A stretch of DNA of 64,000 bases from Oscillospiraceae bacterium (GCA_017847835.1 JAGASH010000002.1:79291-143290); one strand, 5' to 3'. Counted from the stretch's first letter, positions 7,265 to 15,755 are shown. The notes: generated by a model from the sequence alone, not told the origin. A program made the numbers and translations.

Positions 7265-8476
7265 ATGGCAAAAGAAACAAATGGTGTATTTCAGAACAAG
7301 GACAATTCATGGGGATTTCGGTTTACAGCGGTTATTGACGGAAAGCAGATAACCAAGCGAAAAACCAAAGATGAAAACGGTCAGAAATATCCTACGAAAA
7401 AAGCAGCGGCAAAAGCAAGAGAAGCGGCAATCGCCAAAGCGCACATTGAAGTTAAGCAGAAGCAGAAGATTTTCCGCAGGACAATGGCTGACGTTTACAA
7501 GGAATACTGCGAGAGCGGCAGGACGGGCAAGGCTTATCAGACGATTAAAAAACAGGACAGCTTGTGGAATAACCACATTTCAGCTCGTTTCGGAAAGCGT
7601 TATGTTGATGATATTTCAGCTGCTGAAATTGTGGACTATCTTTCCGAACTTTATTTTACAGAGGGCTATTCATTTCAGTACACCGAAAGCTTTCTGAAAA
7701 TGTTCTATCTGATATTCGGGCAGGCTTATTCACGCAACTATCTTGATGTTGATACTTATAACAAGCTTTGCGTGAACAAAAGCACGAAAATCAGTATGCC
7801 GAAAATGAAAGCGGAAGATGATACCGAAATTGTCGCTTTCAGCCGTGAGGAACTTTCTGCTCTTGATGAATACTTCAAGGGGACAAATGCGGAAACCGCT
7901 TATCTTTTGGGGCGGTACTGCGGTCTGCGTATCAATGAGTGTTTCGGCTTGAAGTGGAGCAATGTTGACATTGAAGCGGGAACTATCACAATAGACCGCC
8001 AAATGCAATATCAGAATGGGCTTATCAAGCTTGTTGCGCCTAAAACACACAATGCCAAAAGAACGCTCTTTATGTGCGCTGCTCTGAAAGAACATTTCAA
8101 GACTTTGGCAGAAAAGCGGAAATCAGATGAACAGGAATTTGCCGCTCTGCGTGAACAAAATCAGCGCATGATTGAAGATATTGACGGAAAGAAGATTTCT
8201 TCAACAGAACTTGTAAACTGCCTTTATGACGGGAAAATTCAGACGGTTAATTCCATGAAATACCCCACAAGAGAGATAAAAATCAAGCTTGGGATAGACT
8301 TCAAATATCATTATCTCCGTCATACTTACGGTACGCTTATGGCAGAAATGAATACTCCAACTCACCTGTTGTGCAACCAAATGGGACATGGAAATATTCA
8401 AGTCACGCAGCGATATTACATAGCGACTTCCAGAACGGGAATTGACGTTCTTCAAAGCAATATCGACAAGCTATAA
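7265..8476 (+). CDS. Tyrosine recombinase / integrase
   Basis: A 403-residue site-specific integrase that would catalyse excision and insertion of the surrounding element. The N-terminal 70 residues form an arm-binding domain (NSWGFRFTAVIDGKQ and a basic Lys/Arg/Ala-rich stretch), then an SAM-like core-binding domain, then the catalytic domain with R222 (CGLRINE), H349 and R352 (HYLRHTYGT), H375 (MGHGN) and the nucleophile Y384 in TQRYYIAT. It resembles integrases of Firmicutes integrative elements. The start follows TTGAGGTGATTTTC. It lies 164 bp from the left core, the usual position for such genes, and is followed by a strong terminator. Confidence 0.93.
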   Translation: MAKETNGVFQNKDNSWGFRFTAVIDGKQITKRKTKDENGQKYPTKKAAAKAREAAIAKAHIEVKQKQKIFRRTMADVYKEYCESGRTGKAYQTIKKQDSLWNNHISARFGKRYVDDISAAEIVDYLSELYFTEGYSFQYTESFLKMFYLIFGQAYSRNYLDVDTYNKLCVNKSTKISMPKMKAEDDTEIVAFSREELSALDEYFKGTNAETAYLLGRYCGLRINECFGLKWSNVDIEAGTITIDRQMQYQNGLIKLVAPKTHNAKRTLFMCAALKEHFKTLAEKRKSDEQEFAALREQNQRMIEDIDGKKISSTELVNCLYDGKIQTVNSMKYPTREIKIKLGIDFKYHYLRHTYGTLMAEMNTPTHLLCNQMGHGNIQVTQRYYIATSRTGIDVLQSNIDKL

Positions 8477-8480
8477 CAAC

Positions 8481-8511
8481 AGAGCCGAAAGTTCAATGCT
8501 TTCGGCTCTTG
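8481..8511 (+). terminator. Terminator between integrase and the convergent WYL gene
   Basis: A perfect 11-bp stem (AGAGCCGAAAG with CTTTCGGCTCT, 7-base loop) can serve both strands. Confidence 0.85.
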
Positions 8512-8512
8512 C

Positions 8513-9613
8513 TTATTGATAGAGATTGCGGATTTTATCAAGGAACTGCTTGAACTCCTCGACAACAGGAGCAGGAGAAACAAGCTTCGCACGCTTTCCA
8601 AAACCGCAAAGCCACGAAAAGAACTGTTCGCTGACATTCACCTTTGTGTTAATGCTGAAATGGTTCTCGTCAACCTTTCCGTAAATCACATTTGCTGTTC
8701 CGAAGCGGTCTACAACAGTATCAAGGAGCGGATTTACAAAGTGAATTGTAACTCTCTGCGTTTCGCCGCCGAACATAGAAAACGTCCGCTGCGCGTATGC
8801 TTCTATGTCAACAGCGGCAAAGGCATCCGCGCCCTCTCTTGCCGCTCCCATAAGCTGAACGTCTTTCATGCGGTCAACTCTGTATGTCTTTATCTTCTGC
8901 GAGCGGCTTTCAAAAGCAAGGAGATAATAATTGCCCTCGTTTATCAGAAGCTTGTAGGGGCTTACTATGTATCTGTTGCCGTTCCTGCGTTCAAGCTGCT
9001 CGTTCACGTTGTTTATGGAGCATTTCAGATATTTGAAGCTTATCTGTTCGGGGGTGTGCTTTTTCGTGCTGATTGCTTCGTTTATTCGGCTGATGTTGTT
9101 CAGAACTTGCTTGTTGTTGGTTTTTACACGGTCTGTGAGGAAAGAATTTTGCTTTATCTTGTCCGCTTGGTGAACGCTCACAAACTCGGTTATCACGTCA
9201 ACAAGCCGCTCTGCCTGTCCTTGTGAGATGAACTTTGCGGAATAAACGCACTCTGCAAGAATGCGGATATCGTCCAAATCAAAGCGAGGCTGCCGCACAA
9301 AGAAGCCTTTTCTGCTCTTGTCATACTGCACAAGCTTTTCCGTATCATCAGCGGCAAGAGCGGCTTCGGCTTCGTCAATGCTGCTTTCGTTTTCCAAAAG
9401 CCACATTATCCTGTTGATGTCCTCAATATCCCGATAAATTGAGCGGCGCTCCGCATAAATCCCGCAATCTTCAAGAAACCCGATTATATCAGAAGCCGAA
9501 GCAACATTATCCTCATCTGTGTATTTCAAGAGATACTGCAACACAAGGTATGGCTTTAGCTTTTGGTTGTTCTTCCTGCCGTGTCCGCTTTCAAGCTGTG
9601 TTTCGTTTGTCAT
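8513..9613 (-). CDS. WYL-domain transcriptional regulator
   Basis: A 366-residue DNA-binding regulator. Residues about 20-90 form a winged helix (YLLKYTDEDNVASASDIIGF and RRSIYRDIEDIN). Residues about 185-280 contain a WYL ligand-binding domain (YIVSPYKLLINEGNYYLLAF, then YRVDRMKDVQL). A WCX-like C-terminal domain follows. WYL proteins often bind nucleic acids or nucleotides and regulate defence or mobile-element functions. The gene has its own consensus promoter and faces the integrase. Its targets are unknown; the integrase and the downstream cargo are plausible. Confidence 0.88.
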   Translation of the reverse strand: MTNETQLESGHGRKNNQKLKPYLVLQYLLKYTDEDNVASASDIIGFLEDCGIYAERRSIYRDIEDINRIMWLLENESSIDEAEAALAADDTEKLVQYDKSRKGFFVRQPRFDLDDIRILAECVYSAKFISQGQAERLVDVITEFVSVHQADKIKQNSFLTDRVKTNNKQVLNNISRINEAISTKKHTPEQISFKYLKCSINNVNEQLERRNGNRYIVSPYKLLINEGNYYLLAFESRSQKIKTYRVDRMKDVQLMGAAREGADAFAAVDIEAYAQRTFSMFGGETQRVTIHFVNPLLDTVVDRFGTANVIYGKVDENHFSINTKVNVSEQFFSWLCGFGKRAKLVSPAPVVEEFKQFLDKIRNLYQ

Positions 9614-9639
9614 GCTTTTTCCTCTGCCGTTTTTCTTTA

Positions 9640-9668
9640 ATTATAGCAGAAGAATGTGGTTTTGTCAA
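9640..9668 (-). promoter_or_regulatory. Promoter of the WYL regulator
   Basis: On the minus strand, TTGACA (9663-9668), a 17-bp spacer and TATAAT (9640-9645). Confidence 0.85.
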
Positions 9669-9674
9669 TTATAG

Positions 9675-9715
9675 AGAACCCCCACGCAGAGAAAAGCGAC
9701 TGCGTGGGTTCTTTT
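9675..9715 (-). terminator. Hairpin between the membrane-protein gene and the WYL gene
   Basis: CCCACGCAG pairs with CTGCGTGGG, extended by AGAA/TTCT with a 2-base bulge. The plus strand has a following T-run (TTCTTTT). It may end plus-strand transcription or act as a bidirectional insulator. Confidence 0.55.
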
Positions 9716-9785
9716 ATGTGTTATTTTTATTGGTTGAGTTTATCTTCTCATTGTATTTTCCCTGACTGATAATACCTTCACCGTA

Positions 9786-10613
9786 TTATGTTAAGCTTTT
9801 CGATTTATTGCTTTTGATACTACTCCTGAATTTAATCACGGCAAGCACGACAGGAATACAAGCCACAATTGCTACAAAAGGAAAAGCTGACGTTCTGTGT
9901 GGATAATCCATATTGGTAAAAAACGCAACCAAGAACATTAAGGCATAAACCATAGAAAATGAAAATGCTGTTTTATGTTTTTTATACCAAAATAGAATTG
10001 ATGACAACGTCAAAACAGACAGGATTGCAACTTCAAAGATACTTACCGATACAAATGCTTCATCAAATGTACCAAAGAAATTCCAACTTGCATAATAATC
10101 ATCGTAAGGATAGAACGATATTTCCATAATACAAAAGGCTTTCATAAACAGATATACTATCATTGCAGAAACTAAATAGCAAACATTGAACGCCATCTCT
10201 TTGGTGGTATAATCTATCTTTACAAAAGCTGTATCGGTTTTTGATAATAACTGCAATATAACCACGAACAACATCAATGTAACAACAGCTAAAAATATGA
10301 ATAATCCCGGCATAATTTCACAATGCTTACAGCAGCTTAATATACAGATTATGTTAATGCAAAAATAGATTAGATTGAAGATCAGAAACGGTATTTTTTT
10401 GCCAATAAACGCAAAGACAGCTGCCGCCGCCAACGCTAAAGGTGCTGCCGCAATAATCAAAGCCCATGAATCATATATTTTATAAAGTATTTGCTGCCCT
10501 GAAAACTCTTGTTTTGCCACAATCAGCGTACAGGACAAAATCAGCAAAACTGCTGCGAAAACCGAATAGCAAATGCTCAATACAAATTGTTTTTTAGATA
10601 GTAATGTCGCCAT
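9786..10613 (-). CDS. Polytopic membrane protein of unknown function
   Basis: A 275-residue protein with roughly seven to eight hydrophobic segments spread over the whole length, a Lys-rich start (LLSKKQF) and a basic tail (KFRSSIKSNKSKS). No transporter or enzyme motif was recognised. It is the last gene of a minus-strand group with a zinc-ribbon protein and two lipoproteins, all within the integrated element. The spacing to the upstream gene is 36 bp, so co-transcription is likely. The function is not known. Confidence 0.65.
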   Translation of the reverse strand: MATLLSKKQFVLSICYSVFAAVLLILSCTLIVAKQEFSGQQILYKIYDSWALIIAAAPLALAAAAVFAFIGKKIPFLIFNLIYFCINIICILSCCKHCEIMPGLFIFLAVVTLMLFVVILQLLSKTDTAFVKIDYTTKEMAFNVCYLVSAMIVYLFMKAFCIMEISFYPYDDYYASWNFFGTFDEAFVSVSIFEVAILSVLTLSSILFWYKKHKTAFSFSMVYALMFLVAFFTNMDYPHRTSAFPFVAIVACIPVVLAVIKFRSSIKSNKSKSLT

Positions 10614-10649
10614 AAAAATGCCTCTTCCTAAAGCGAAAGTGAATTGATA

Positions 10650-11504
10650 TCATTCGTAATAGATTTTCATTGATTTATAGCAGTTTACAGCCGCCGTATC
10701 AGCATTATGAAATGAAGACGAGAAAGAATTAAGGCTTCCGGTCGGATTTACCGCAAGATTAGTCAGTTCAAGATAAGCATTGTAGAATTCCTTGAGTGCA
10801 TTATAGGCTTCGCGATGCTCCTCAGGAGGATTTTTCAAATCTTTCATCAAAGAATTAACCTCTTGTGTGTTGTATTTTATATTGGTTATCAGAACATTGA
10901 ATTCACTATCGGCAAACAGTCTGTTGAGCGCGTCATTGAAATCATCTACAAAAACACCGTATGGACGAGTAAATTTATCTGTTTCGGTGTCGCGTTTTTC
11001 GTAAATGGCGTTATACCAAACGTTCTTGATAAGATTGCCGGCTTTTTCTGCGTCAACAGCTCCGTCAAGCATTATCTCGCTTGCTCGACTAACCTTTTGT
11101 ATGTATTCATTCTTTCTGATATTGCTTGTCACAACCGATACAATCACTATAACAAGCGCAACTAAAACAGCCGAGATACTTCCGATGATAATAAGCTTCT
11201 TTTTTGAAGGGGCGGGTTTTGCTTTTGGCGCGGAATTTTCCTGCCTATTAACAGGTCTTCCGCATTGAGGACAAAGGGTTGAGATTGCGGGAATAATTGC
11301 ATTACACTCTACACAATGAACTGCGCCTTCCGGCAAGCCCATACTTTCATTTTGACTTGAAGAATCAGGAATATCATCAACCTCAACCATCAGCTTTTTG
11401 GCGTCTTCCGATGAGTATTTTGTACCGCAGCTCCGGCAGACAAAGAAATCTCCTTCTTTGACAAATTCTTTTTCGCTGCAAAGTTCGCACGTCAATGTTT
11501 TCAT
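10650..11504 (-). CDS. Double zinc-ribbon membrane protein
   Basis: A 284-residue protein with two cysteine ribbons: CELC...CRSCG near the N-terminus (residues about 5-30) and CVECN...CPQCG around residues 63-82. A transmembrane segment follows near residues 105-130 (KKLIIIGSISAVLVALVIV), with an extracellular domain of about 150 residues beyond it. The ATG at 11504 is preferred over an in-frame TTG three codons earlier because GAAAGG lies 8 bases upstream. Cytosolic zinc ribbons plus an outside domain suggest an envelope-associated sensor or scaffold. The function is unknown. Confidence 0.7.
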   Translation of the reverse strand: MKTLTCELCSEKEFVKEGDFFVCRSCGTKYSSEDAKKLMVEVDDIPDSSSQNESMGLPEGAVHCVECNAIIPAISTLCPQCGRPVNRQENSAPKAKPAPSKKKLIIIGSISAVLVALVIVIVSVVTSNIRKNEYIQKVSRASEIMLDGAVDAEKAGNLIKNVWYNAIYEKRDTETDKFTRPYGVFVDDFNDALNRLFADSEFNVLITNIKYNTQEVNSLMKDLKNPPEEHREAYNALKEFYNAYLELTNLAVNPTGSLNSFSSSFHNADTAAVNCYKSMKIYYE

Positions 11505-11534
11505 AAAATTCAACCTTTCGTTTTATTATAGTTT

Positions 11535-11575
11535 GTCCGGCGCGCGGAAATGAAAAATATTCTCACGCGCCGGAC
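11535..11575 (-). repeat. GC-rich inverted repeat between cargo genes
   Basis: GTCCGGCGCG and CGCGCCGGAC form a perfect 10-bp stem around a 21-base spacer. There is no T-run on the minus strand, so it may stabilise the upstream message or be a regulator site. Confidence 0.5.
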
Positions 11576-11580
11576 TGATT

Positions 11581-12108
11581 TTATAGTCCAAGTTTCTTTT
11601 GAAGAATTTCAAACTCATCATAGAGCTTTAACTCCGCCGTGAGGAACTTCATATAATCACTCATAAACACAATATTTCCTCCCGAAGAACCGTTGGATTT
11701 CTCTAATTTCATTTCTTCGATTTCTTTCATCATTGAAGAAAGATTGCTCATTTCGGGATACTTTTCAGCTATTTCAATTGCTTTGGAATAATCATTCTGC
11801 AATTCCAAAAGATATTCATAGCAGGTGCTGTAATTTTTAGCGTCAAAATAACCCGAGGCTGAAGTTCTGTTTGGTGAGTGAATTGTCAGCTCAATTATTT
11901 TGTTGAGGTCATCCAATCCGACAGCAGTTCCGCATTTTCCGCATATACCGAATTCAATATCGTGTCCGAGCGCTTCGCCTTGAGTTTCACCGCACTCCGC
12001 GCATTTCTGAGGCTCAGTGCAGGTCGCGTCTGAGAATTTGTGCTGATGAGCGCAGCCTGTTGTGAGAACAACCGTCATCAGCGTAAGAACAGCAATAATC
12101 TTTTTCAT
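11581..12108 (-). CDS. Small lipoprotein with a cysteine-rich segment
   Basis: A 175-residue predicted lipoprotein: a basic start (MKKI), a hydrophobic stretch and the lipobox LTTGC at about residues 16-20. The mature N-terminus has CxxC pairs with His residues (HQHKF, CTEPQKCAECG, ALGHDIEFGICGKCG), a pattern seen in short Cys/His repeats of clostridial surface proteins, followed by a helical region. A metal-binding role is possible but only inferred. It belongs to the minus-strand cargo group of the element. Confidence 0.65.
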   Translation of the reverse strand: MKKIIAVLTLMTVVLTTGCAHQHKFSDATCTEPQKCAECGETQGEALGHDIEFGICGKCGTAVGLDDLNKIIELTIHSPNRTSASGYFDAKNYSTCYEYLLELQNDYSKAIEIAEKYPEMSNLSSMMKEIEEMKLEKSNGSSGGNIVFMSDYMKFLTAELKLYDEFEILQKKLGL

Positions 12109-12160
12109 AAAAATTCCTCTCTGTATTTTTATTCAGACCGGAAAAGTCTGATTTATGAAC

Positions 12161-12925
12161 TTATAATTTGTTAAGCCAATCATTTATTGCATTCGCAGTT
12201 TCACCGCCGGATTTAATCTCGGGCTGTTCGATTTTCAAATCTTTTTTACCCCAGCTGCCGTCAAAATTGATATGCGCGTTCAGCTTCCAGAATCTGAACA
12301 TAGAGCCATTCCAGTCGGTACCTGAGGCTGTTCCGCTGAAAACGAGGTCAAAGCCGTCTGCTGTTTCGGTGATTTTATAATCTTCAACGTGATTATAGCG
12401 CATTTCCTTGTATTCTCTTTCAACCACTTCATTTACATACTTAACCGCCATACTGTAAGCCTGTTTTTCGGTAACTGCGTCGCTTGCAAAGGAAGAATCG
12501 TTGATTGCGTTATAGACAACTTTCCCGTTTACCGCTTCAAATAAAGCAAAATCGGCGTCTTCATCGCTGAATATTTTTATTCTGCAGGAAACAGAATAAT
12601 CTTTAGCCTGAACAAAGTCGTAAGCGGATTGGCTTACACTTTTATAATCATCGGTTTTATCTTCCCAGACAGGACCATAATCGGATTTTGTCCTTTTTAT
12701 TTTCAGTGCCGAACCTTTAGAGGCGGTTTTGGTGATTAAGACCTCGTTTTTTGTTTCATCGAAAACCGTTTCTGCTTCTCCGATGGATTCCTCGGCAAGT
12801 TTATCGATAGAACTGATTATCTCACTGCTTGGTACGCTGCTTTTGCTGCTTGCTGCGTTTGAATTGCAGCCCGACAATAATGCTGAAATAATCAGCGAAA
12901 ACGCTATTAAGTGTTTTCTCTTCAT
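12161..12925 (-). CDS. Lipoprotein of unknown function
   Basis: A 254-residue predicted lipoprotein with signal peptide MKRKHLIAF..., lipobox LLSGC and a Ser-rich tether. The rest looks like a secreted beta-rich domain without a recognised family. The ATG at 12925 is chosen because the signal peptide begins there and a GGAAAGGAG site lies upstream; a longer reading from a GTG would place that ribosome site inside the gene. It is first in the cargo group and has a consensus promoter of its own. Confidence 0.65.
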   Translation of the reverse strand: MKRKHLIAFSLIISALLSGCNSNAASSKSSVPSSEIISSIDKLAEESIGEAETVFDETKNEVLITKTASKGSALKIKRTKSDYGPVWEDKTDDYKSVSQSAYDFVQAKDYSVSCRIKIFSDEDADFALFEAVNGKVVYNAINDSSFASDAVTEKQAYSMAVKYVNEVVEREYKEMRYNHVEDYKITETADGFDLVFSGTASGTDWNGSMFRFWKLNAHINFDGSWGKKDLKIEQPEIKSGGETANAINDWLNKL

Positions 12926-12969
12926 AATAATTTCATACTCCTTTCCAAAACGGGAACTATTCTTCACTA

Positions 12970-12998
12970 ATTATACACCTTTTCTTCCTGTTTGTCAA
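12970..12998 (-). promoter_or_regulatory. Promoter of the lipoprotein/cargo group
   Basis: On the minus strand, TTGACA (12993-12998), a 17-bp spacer and TATAAT (12970-12975). Confidence 0.85.
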
Positions 12999-13047
12999 GA
13001 GGAAAAGGAAGTATAATTCATATATACGGTAAAAAGGAGGAAGAAAA

Positions 13048-13380
13048 ATGCTTGTTACAAATATGCACATTGTAGGAAACAGATTGTATGAAATCAGAAA
13101 ACGGGCGGGTTTGACGAGAGCGGAGGTTGCCGAAAGGGCAAATCTTTCGGACAGAACCTATGCGGATATTGAGCGCGGCTCGTCAAATATGCGTGCCGAA
13201 ACGCTGATTGGTATTTGCAACGCTTTGCATATCACTCCCGATGAAATCTTTGTCGATACAAACGCAGCGCTTGATGTTCAGCAGGAAGAAATTTTCAACC
13301 GGCTGAGCGAATGTTCCGCAAAAGAACGGGAAACCGCTCTCAAACTGATAGAAGTATATCTTCATTCGCTGAACAAATAG
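13048..13380 (+). CDS. XRE-family transcriptional regulator
   Basis: A 110-residue protein with a Cro/CI-type helix-turn-helix in residues about 8-65 (LYEIRKRAGLTRAEVAERAN, then LSDRTYADIERG) and a short helical C-terminus. The ATG follows an AAGGAGGAAG site. It is divergent from the lipoprotein gene, with overlapping promoter space, so it may repress that promoter and its own. Such regulators often control excision or cargo in integrative elements. The target is inferred only from position. Confidence 0.85.
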   Translation: MLVTNMHIVGNRLYEIRKRAGLTRAEVAERANLSDRTYADIERGSSNMRAETLIGICNALHITPDEIFVDTNAALDVQQEEIFNRLSECSAKERETALKLIEVYLHSLNK

Positions 13381-13531
13381 GGGGCTGCCTTTCGTGAAAA
13401 TCAGAATTTTGTGAAAACTTTCGGGGCTGTGTGGGCTGCTCTTGTAGAATGAGCGGCTTTGATTTCGGAAAACGGTTTTCGGCTGTTTTCGCGGCAATGA
13501 CAAACGTTTCCTCGGCAACAGAAAACAAAAA

Positions 13532-13576
13532 AACGGCAAGCTGTGCATTCCCTTTCGGGTGTACACGCTTGCCGTT
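13532..13576 (-). terminator. Terminator of the 77-residue protein gene
   Basis: A 10-bp stem (AACGGCAAGC/GCTTGCCGTT) lies 3 bases past the stop and is followed by TTTTTTG on the minus strand. Confidence 0.85.
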
Positions 13577-13579
13577 ATT

Positions 13580-13813
13580 TTACTTGAAGTACTTTTTGAT
13601 TTGCTTTTCAAGTTCTTTCTCAATCGTCTTTCGGATAGTTTCCTGCAAGGCTTTTTTGTTAATCTTGGCTTGATTTAGCCTGTTTATTCGGTCAACAGTT
13701 TCTCTGCGTTGATTGAGGAAATCAATGTAATTCTCATGCGCCGATTTGCCGTTTGTCAAGCGTTGGAGATTTCTGATGTGATTATCCATGAGATATTCAT
13801 AATCTTCGTTCAT
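13580..13813 (-). CDS. Small coiled-coil protein
   Basis: A 77-residue, highly charged, all-helical protein rich in Lys, Glu, Gln and Arg (NRLNQAKINKKALQETI and EKELEKQIKKYFK). It looks like a coiled coil. The ATG is preceded by GAAAGGAGCG at a good distance, and a strong terminator follows, which supports a real gene. No family was recognised. Its position near a winged-helix protein suggests an element maintenance role, but that is speculation. Confidence 0.6.
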   Translation of the reverse strand: MNEDYEYLMDNHIRNLQRLTNGKSAHENYIDFLNQRRETVDRINRLNQAKINKKALQETIRKTIEKELEKQIKKYFK

Positions 13814-13943
13814 TTTATCGCTCCTTTCTTTTGTGTGTTGTGGAATTATCGCAGAGCCGCTCGGAGAGCGGCGTTGCTATGATTTCACAACCCTTATTTA
13901 TTTTATTTGAAAAATGACAGATGAAGATTTAACAAATCTGATA

Positions 13944-14462
13944 TCAGAATTTAAAGAGGGGTTTTGTTGCTTTTGCTTGAGAGTTGCCGGTATTATTTAT
14001 CCTATTATTTGTATCATATTTATTATATATTTCTCTATTGTTTTGTGAATTGGTGATTTCATTTTGCGGAAAAGTTTTTTCGCAAGAAGTGCTGTTTTCA
14101 GGCTTTAGTTCGTTTTTTGTAAAGGGACTTTCAGTTCTTTCTGCGTTTTTCGCAACAGGAACTTCATTGAATATGTAGGTGTTTCCATTACACGGAACAA
14201 GATACCCTTTTTTTATCATAATGTCAAAATACTTATAGACAGAAGTTTTGCCTATGCCTGTTTCCTTTATAACATTGGCGGGCGAAAATGCGAACTTGAA
14301 GCCGTTCATATTGGAAGCAAAGTACAGATACAAAATCAAACCTGTACCGCCTAAATCACGGCTTGCTGCTCGCCAAACTCTGTTATTAATACCTAAATAG
14401 TTTCCATCAAGCGAAGCCTTGTTTACCTTTATAAATCTTTGGTTTTCAACTGAATATGCCAT
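13944..14462 (-). CDS. Winged-helix protein, possible replication/partition regulator
   Basis: A 172-residue protein with a helix-turn-helix around residues 55-95 (AFSPANVIKETGIGKTSVYKYF, then MIKKGYLVP), preceded by a segment typical of mobile-element winged-helix proteins (NNRVWRAASRDLGGTGLILYLYF) and followed by an Asn/Ser/Thr-rich disordered tail. A GAAGGAGAAT site precedes the ATG. It may be a plasmid/element replication or copy-control protein, but no initiator motif is visible. It has its own promoter. Confidence 0.6.
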   Translation of the reverse strand: MAYSVENQRFIKVNKASLDGNYLGINNRVWRAASRDLGGTGLILYLYFASNMNGFKFAFSPANVIKETGIGKTSVYKYFDIMIKKGYLVPCNGNTYIFNEVPVAKNAERTESPFTKNELKPENSTSCEKTFPQNEITNSQNNREIYNKYDTNNRINNTGNSQAKATKPLFKF

Positions 14463-14519
14463 AATATTCTCCTTCTAAGATTATTTTTGGAAATCTTTTT
14501 GATTTCCTTTTGTAATATA

Positions 14520-14548
14520 ATTATAATAAAATTTTTTGTGTTTATCAA
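14520..14548 (-). promoter_or_regulatory. Promoter of the winged-helix gene
   Basis: On the minus strand, TTGATA (14543-14548), a 17-bp spacer and TATAAT (14520-14525). Confidence 0.75.
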
Positions 14549-14587
14549 ACAAGTTCGCCTTGTGGAGCGGCTTGATAAAGTCATATA

Positions 14588-15016
14588 TCACGCTGCGGTC
14601 TGCTTGATAATCTGCTCTGTTGTTTCCTCTGTTTCCCGCTCTGCTGCTCCGAAATTTCCAACAGCGGGGTACTTTTGAAGAAACCACTTCTTGATTGTCG
14701 GATAGCGGAAAGCCTTAGAATGACACTGCGAAATCAACAGCATTTCGTCAAATTCATTAAGGACAAGCTTTCTTGTTTCTGCCGCTTCGTGAGTGGAAAT
14801 ATAATCCCTCATGTACTTGTAAGTAAGCCCTGCGTAGGTTTCCTTGTTGGGATTTCTCTTGATTGTGCGGACTTCCACGCTGAAATTGGGGTAATCCTGA
14901 CGGGCTTTCTGTAAAATCCTATACTCCTCGCTGCGAATATCGGAAGCGTGCTTTGCAAAGGCACTTGTCATTACAAGGCGATTGTTGATGAAGTCAACGT
15001 TGATTGTGTTTTTCAT
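14588..15016 (-). CDS. Element-associated small protein, paralogue B
   Basis: A 142-residue protein of unknown function, homologous along its length to the next gene: FAKHASDIRSEEYRILQKAR, the central GLTYKYMRDYI, and the C-terminal TIKKWFLQKYPAV. The ATG at 15016 follows GAAAGGAGAAC and replaces a longer reading without a ribosome site. Such small proteins recur on integrative elements of Clostridia, but their job is not known to me. Confidence 0.7.
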   Translation of the reverse strand: MKNTINVDFINNRLVMTSAFAKHASDIRSEEYRILQKARQDYPNFSVEVRTIKRNPNKETYAGLTYKYMRDYISTHEAAETRKLVLNEFDEMLLISQCHSKAFRYPTIKKWFLQKYPAVGNFGAAERETEETTEQIIKQTAA

Positions 15017-15039
15017 TGTCTTGTTCTCCTTTCTCTTGA

Positions 15040-15399
15040 TTAAGCTGCGAACTCTGCGATTTCTGGGTACTTTTCCAGAAACCACTTCTTGATTTGGCTG
15101 TATGCCTTGACAGAAGCAACGCTCTTTCCGATTTCCCTCATTTGATTGTATTCTTGAATGATATCTTCGGAGTTGGAGCGGCTTTTGATGTAGTTCTCCA
15201 TGAACTCATAGGTCAAACCTTTGAAGCTGTCTTTTGCCTTTCTGCTTGTTGTTTTGATTACAACCTTGAATGTGGGGAACTCGCTGCGGGCTGCCTTTAA
15301 CTCCATATACTCCTCAGAGCCGAAGCGGGAAGCCGCTGTAGCGAACTTCTTTGTGATTTCAAGTGCCTTGTTTCTTTCGTTGATAATAATGTTTGCCAT
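15040..15399 (-). CDS. Element-associated small protein, paralogue A
   Basis: A 119-residue protein and paralogue of the preceding entry: FATAASRFGSEEYMELKAAR, GLTYEFMENYI, QIKKWFLEKYPEI. The start MANIIINERNK at 15399 is placed 9 bases from the AAAGGAG site; an ATG two codons earlier would be too close. The two genes are 23 bp apart and form an operon with A first, preceded by a TGTTATAAT extended -10 box near 15465. The function is unknown. Confidence 0.7.
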   Translation of the reverse strand: MANIIINERNKALEITKKFATAASRFGSEEYMELKAARSEFPTFKVVIKTTSRKAKDSFKGLTYEFMENYIKSRSNSEDIIQEYNQMREIGKSVASVKAYSQIKKWFLEKYPEIAEFAA

Positions 15400-15419
15400 T
15401 TTCATTTTCTCCTTTTGAT

Positions 15420-15750
15420 TTGATTTTGTGGTTTTGGGTGTTTCCCTTACCTTGTGATTATATTATAACATATCTTGACTGTTTATCTGTCGTTATAATG
15501 GTACATATACCTCATAAACAGAAAAAGCTACGTTGCTCAAAGAACAGCGCGGCAAAAGGAAATGTAGCTTGCTTAAAAGATGTATAAAAATGTTGCTGTT
15601 TTGTAAAAAAATACTCAAAAGGTATTGAAATCTGATTAAAAGTCGTGTATAATATGATTGAAAACATTTACAAGCTTTTGGTTTACAAGTTGCTTTGTGA
15701 AATGATTTGTTTCAAAGTGGATTTACAAGGGAATTTACAACTCCGACAGG
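15420..15750. other. Non-coding right arm of the element
   Basis: About 330 bases with no convincing gene. It is AT-rich and carries the TTTACAAG repeats near 15667-15740 and a promoter-like TATAAT toward the small-protein operon. Confidence 0.6.
15667..15741. repeat. Integrase arm-type repeats, right end
   Basis: TTTACAAG occurs at 15667-15674, 15682-15689 and 15722-15729, and TTTACAAC at 15734-15741. One inverted copy is present near the left end. The spacing and place fit arm-binding sites of the integrase. Confidence 0.5.
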
Positions 15751-15755
15751 GCAGA

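Noticed and set aside
8516..9226. 236-codon plus-strand frame opposite the WYL regulator
   Set aside because: Shadow; the WYL gene has clear domains and a promoter.
12989..13017. Promoter for the XRE gene using TATAAT at 13012
   Set aside because: No acceptable -35 box is found at 16-18 bp; only the divergent promoter is convincing.
14481..14687. 68-codon minus-strand frame between the winged-helix gene and paralogue B
   Set aside because: It overlaps the end of paralogue B in another frame, lacks a ribosome site and covers the winged-helix promoter.
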